Shown here one piece after another: positions 59,580 through 64,000 of a stretch of 64,000 nucleotides of DNA. The notes beneath the pieces were generated by a model that saw only the letters and a program-made list of their open reading frames with translations, did not search any database and had not been told where the DNA came from. Source of the DNA: Hymenoscyphus infarciens (lineage: Eukaryota; Ascomycota; Leotiomycetes; Helotiales; Helotiaceae); assembly GCA_001414345.1 (NCBI GenBank), contig LLCB01000054.1, forward strand, positions 1-64,000, given 5' to 3'. Within the stretch, counting starts at the first letter, position 1. Every line of letters begins with the position of its first letter. Both the position numbers and the translations under genes were made by a program.

Positions 59580-61705
59580 CGTTGCGCTAAAAGAGGATGT
59601 AGGAATATGCCTCTGGCGCAGGCAGTCGAGTATCGGTCAAGGGACAAGTACGTCGTAATTGAGTTTGATTTGATGGCTTTTCTTGTCGCGTTGTCATGAA
59701 ATTAGAGTTGGGGTTTGGCAGATGAAGTCAGGTCTGAGCATCCCACGCGATTGACACTGACAGACGCGTTTTGGCGGCGTGGAAGAACCTTGGAAGGAAA
59801 GGCTGCTCGGTAGGCTGCATTTCAGCCCCGGTTCTTTGCTTCTAGCGCTTGCCTAGTTAGGTAAGTATGTACGATTTATATTGGGGCTGAATTGATCATC
59901 TTGTTGGTTTCTTGTGGTACGTACACTAGGTAAATAGGTACTCGTACTTGCTCTAGGCTAGGCTCTCGCTTGCTCACTACTGCCAACACCTGAATATGAC
60001 GGGAGCGCAAAAGGGGGGTTAGCGAATAGGCAAATAAAGTCTTTGATTCTTTCAAGCTTGTTCCCAGTTGATTCCCCAGCTTTGTATCATATAAATTATA
60101 TAGTTAGTTGTGTTGTACTCAGAAATTCCCCAAAGTTTTCCCTTGATCATGTACCTGAGCAACTTAATTTAACACACTGTAGCAGTAGCCATCCCACCGG
60201 TACTGAACTCGGCAATGTACTCAACCATGTAGCTCCTTACGTACTGATCACTGCACTGGCTATTGTTGACGTTGTGCTCTTACTCTGCCCATCCCATTGA
60301 ACACGACCTCATCCACGACGGATATAGGCCGTACTTGCAATGCACTGCCTATCTTGTCTCTCCTTCCCCTCTACTGTTTCTACCGCCTTCTCACTAGTCT
60401 ACACTGACGTTTGCTTGCTACTGCTGGAGTCGGGCCAAAACAAAACAAACCATCTCAGATGGAGGGTGTTGAGGGGAAAAGGAAGGAAAAACTTGGGTAC
60501 GCAAGCATTGGGTAAGCGCATAAGAAAGCATTGCAGCTAAGCATAACTTCTTCCTGTCATCTCCACCAAAAGACTGCTCTCCCTCCTATCAAGTACCATC
60601 CATTCCCTTTACCGCCCAATCCGGCTCGTTTCACGACTTTTCTGCCGAACTACCAAACACCACTCACTGCACTGGTCCTGCGCTGTAACCAACTGAGCAA
60701 ATGGGCTAGTAAGCCAGTAAGTACGGTGGTGGAGGGAGGCTGGTGAAGTATCAAACTTGTCTTGCACTGGATCAATCGTACTCCAGCGTAGCCTCATATT
60801 GCCGCTGCCTTTGCCTGATATCTATCTTTGAGCCCTTTGCCCTCTCTCTCTCGTGCTCGTGGCAACTCAAACCTTTCTGGCACTACGTGAGAATCTCCTC
60901 GCACAATATCCCATATCCCATATTTTCGCACCTCTTTTGACACAACATCACACAGTCATCATTCCTGCTGTCAGCCAGTTGAGGGGTTGTTCGGTTCTTG
61001 ACTTCTTGACCTCAGGTTGACTCTTAACGACCATCCCTGCGACACATCCAACCTCAGATTCTCATACAGACCCCGGAAAACCACCTTGAAATCCCCCTGC
61101 ACTCACTGCGCTCACTGCACTCAGTACTAGTACTGCACTAGACTGCCTGGTCCCGCGACGACGAGCATCCCATCCTCAACCCTCTTCCCTCCCTATTGTT
61201 GCTTCTACGGAAGCCTCATTTTTTACGTGCACCTCCTCCTCCTCCCCTCCCCTCGGAATATCGTACTTGTGTGCGCCTCTGCAATCCTGCCAGCCAGCCA
61301 GCCAGCCAGCCAGCTACACACTGTCGTGCTCTGCGTGCAGGATTGGGTCGGTACTTCTCTCTGGTTTAGCCGCATCTACCTAGTTCCGAAGTGCTAGCTC
61401 GATCTTTATCTCGCGTTCACCGTTGTCACCGTTGTCAACGTCCGTCGACCCCCAACGACTTGTTTGCTCAAGTTCACCTCTCCCACCTCCATCCAACAAA
61501 CTTCCCCACGGTATCTCATTACAGAATCCTTCCTCTGCTGAAGTTATTGGGCGCTGAGCGGCCTGCGAAATAGCCGTCGTTGTATCGGCTGGTGATTCGG
61601 AGAGACTTGGGCCTGCAATCATACAACCCCAACCCTGAACCAACATCCTCCCTCCCCTCAGCCTACAGCAACAAACAAACATCGGTTAGAGCAGCAGAAG
61701 CTATC
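59580..61705. other. Divergent promoter region between Vma22-like gene and Cdc42
   Basis: 2.1 kb without a gene. It becomes C-rich towards Cdc42 (60550-61670) and includes a (CCAG)n tract at 61290-61312 and CTCCTC runs at 61230-61255. It presumably contains the promoter and long 5' leader of Cdc42; open frames here are short and in C-rich DNA. Confidence 0.45.
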
Positions 61706-62477
<772 letters not shown>

Positions 62478-64000
62478 TCGTACTTTGCAAACCGAAATCA
62501 AAATCAAAAATTATACCACCACCCTATACAATAGCACCTCCTCTATACATCTTTCGTCTTTGAGCCATTCCATGACCAGCGGGTTGTACAATATCTGCAT
62601 GGGAAATGGGAAATGCAATTCTCCTACCCTCGAGGATGTAGACTTTGGATGGAAAAAAGAAGATTCCCCCTAGCATAAACACTTCCCCCTTCACCTCTTC
62701 CGGCGAAGAAGGTCAATTCCACCGGCATATGTATTTTGAGGATGGATAGAAAGCATCGCGTTGCCGAAGGATAATTGCCTTTTTTATTTTGGGCTTTGAC
62801 CTGTTTCCAGGGATGCGTTCTTGCTTGCTGCGAGGCATATTTGTTTTCTTTGTTTTTCTTCTCTTTTTTCTTAGCGCCCTGCAATTTGTGACGATGTTCC
62901 GTCCCAGTTCTATTTTTTCTAGCGAGATTCTCAATGAAAGACCAATTGAGTAGCCCTGTTCCATCTGTCCAGTCTACTGTGCATATTTTCTACTGCCTGC
63001 TGTTTGTGAATGCATTCGGGTGTACGTCTGATTTTGTGGCGGAGTCAATTTGGGTTCCTTCCTTTTTTTCATGGATGGGGGGGCATTGAGGCATTGAGGC
63101 GTGACTTTGAATTTTCTGTAGAAAGGGGAAACTTAATTGCAGACATTACCAACGAGTGATGGATTTGTTGCTGGTGGGTGGTATACCCTGAATTTCTTGG
63201 TTCTTCCCAAAGAGCCCTCTATTTTCCTATACGCCTCGATTTCTTTATTTCAAGCGTTTTGGGGTTCTATCTCTTGTGACCGGTGAGCAGATGGGAGCAG
63301 AACTGAGTGATAATTGCTTCTAAATGGTTACACGGATGCAATGGTATGCTGGAAATTCAAATTCTTCGATGGCCTTTTTCTAGCTGCTATGGAGATTTGT
63401 GTTGTTGAATGTGTCTGGTGTCGCGCTGGATTACAGGTTTGTGTATGCAAATCGCGGGGTAGCAACCCTCCATCTTCACACCCACCAAAGTCGTTCATCT
63501 GCATGCCGGCAAAAGATGAAAAATCTCATGGTTTGCTTGGCCTGAGAGTCGGAGGGTAATTTAGAATTGGTTGGAGGGGGGGGTTAATATAGTTCTGGGG
63601 TTTTTCCATGGGGGAGGGGTTCGGGGGATATTTGTTTTTTATTTAATCTACGAGGATCACCTTGGTTCTGTTTATTTATCTTTATCATTGTTTGGGATTG
63701 TCGAGATTTTGATTAACAGAGAGGAAGGGACCTGTTTTTATGTCGTTGGTGGGGTACTTTGTGACACTGGTGGAGGGGCTTAATTTTGCTCATGAGGGTG
63801 TACGACTTAGCGACGAAGAAGTTCAGGGACGGGATGAGATTGGGTTTGGTTTTTTTTTCCCTCCAAAGCTGGAATTTAATGGGTTTGAATGTCGTCCCTT
63901 TCCCTGGGGATGTCGATTGGCCGAGTCAAAGTCAGTGGGCGGAGTTGAATACTACGCTTGGTGGACATCTTCTTGGGCCTGAGCCGCTGGCGCAGGCTTG
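62478..64000. other. 3' flank of Cdc42, gene-free to the window end
   Basis: T/G-rich DNA, with the Cdc42 3' UTR at its start. Frames at 63314-63559 and 63740-63982 are short, with no family features. A neighbouring gene may begin beyond the window; nothing can be supported here. Confidence 0.4.

Noticed and set aside
59443..59658. Plus-strand frames over the Vma22-like gene
   Set aside because: Antisense to the spliced minus-strand gene that carries the family motifs in both exons.

Overview
This is nuclear DNA of a filamentous ascomycete, most likely a Leotiomycete of the Sclerotinia/Botrytis kind. That placement is inferred from the style of the Cdc42, delta-12 desaturase and JSN1-type proteins; no search was run. 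Short introns of about 50-70 nt with ACTAAC/CTAAT branch sites, CT-rich leaders, and AT-rich blocks almost empty of CpA/TpG (the mark of RIP, repeat-induced point mutation) all fit such a fungus.

Layout. 0-7.2 kb: remains of a secondary-metabolite locus, namely a broken MDR enoyl-reductase-like gene and a highly reducing polyketide synthase (PKS) whose KS has been fused by deletion to the end of its AT, with the remainder dissolving into RIP-mutated DNA. 7.2-14.3 kb: RIP desert with a MITE that has a perfect 10-bp target duplication, and a 3.8-kb LTR retrotransposon with two 309-bp LTRs and an ATAAC duplication. 14.3-18.7 kb: a normal-composition island holding a single gene, a delta-12 fatty-acid desaturase, edged by simple repeats. 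18.7-36 kb: a second RIP desert made of nested Ty3/Gypsy-type elements in opposite orientations, with solo LTRs that still show 5-bp target duplications. 36.3-48.7 kb: a housekeeping block with YL1/Vps72 (minus strand), a JSN1/PUF2-type RRM+Pumilio protein and a VMAT-like MFS transporter. 48.7-58.9 kb: gene-poor DNA with two inverted copies of a TA-duplicating TIR element carrying heptamer arrays, and a second copy of the 10-bp-TSD MITE. 58.9-62.5 kb: V-ATPase assembly factor Vma22 (minus) and the Rho GTPase Cdc42 (plus). The last 1.5 kb shows no gene.

The most unusual observation is that two conserved genes (the Pumilio gene and Cdc42) each need an intron whose donor reads GA instead of GT (GAAATT...AG and GAAAGT...AG). 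In both, the canonical reading destroys the protein, while the GA-AG reading restores the conserved sequence exactly and in frame. This could be a real non-canonical splicing class, a strain-specific lesion, or a base-calling problem. Second in interest are the MITE families defined by their target duplications and the KS::AT chimera, which is still an open frame next to a decayed partner reductase.
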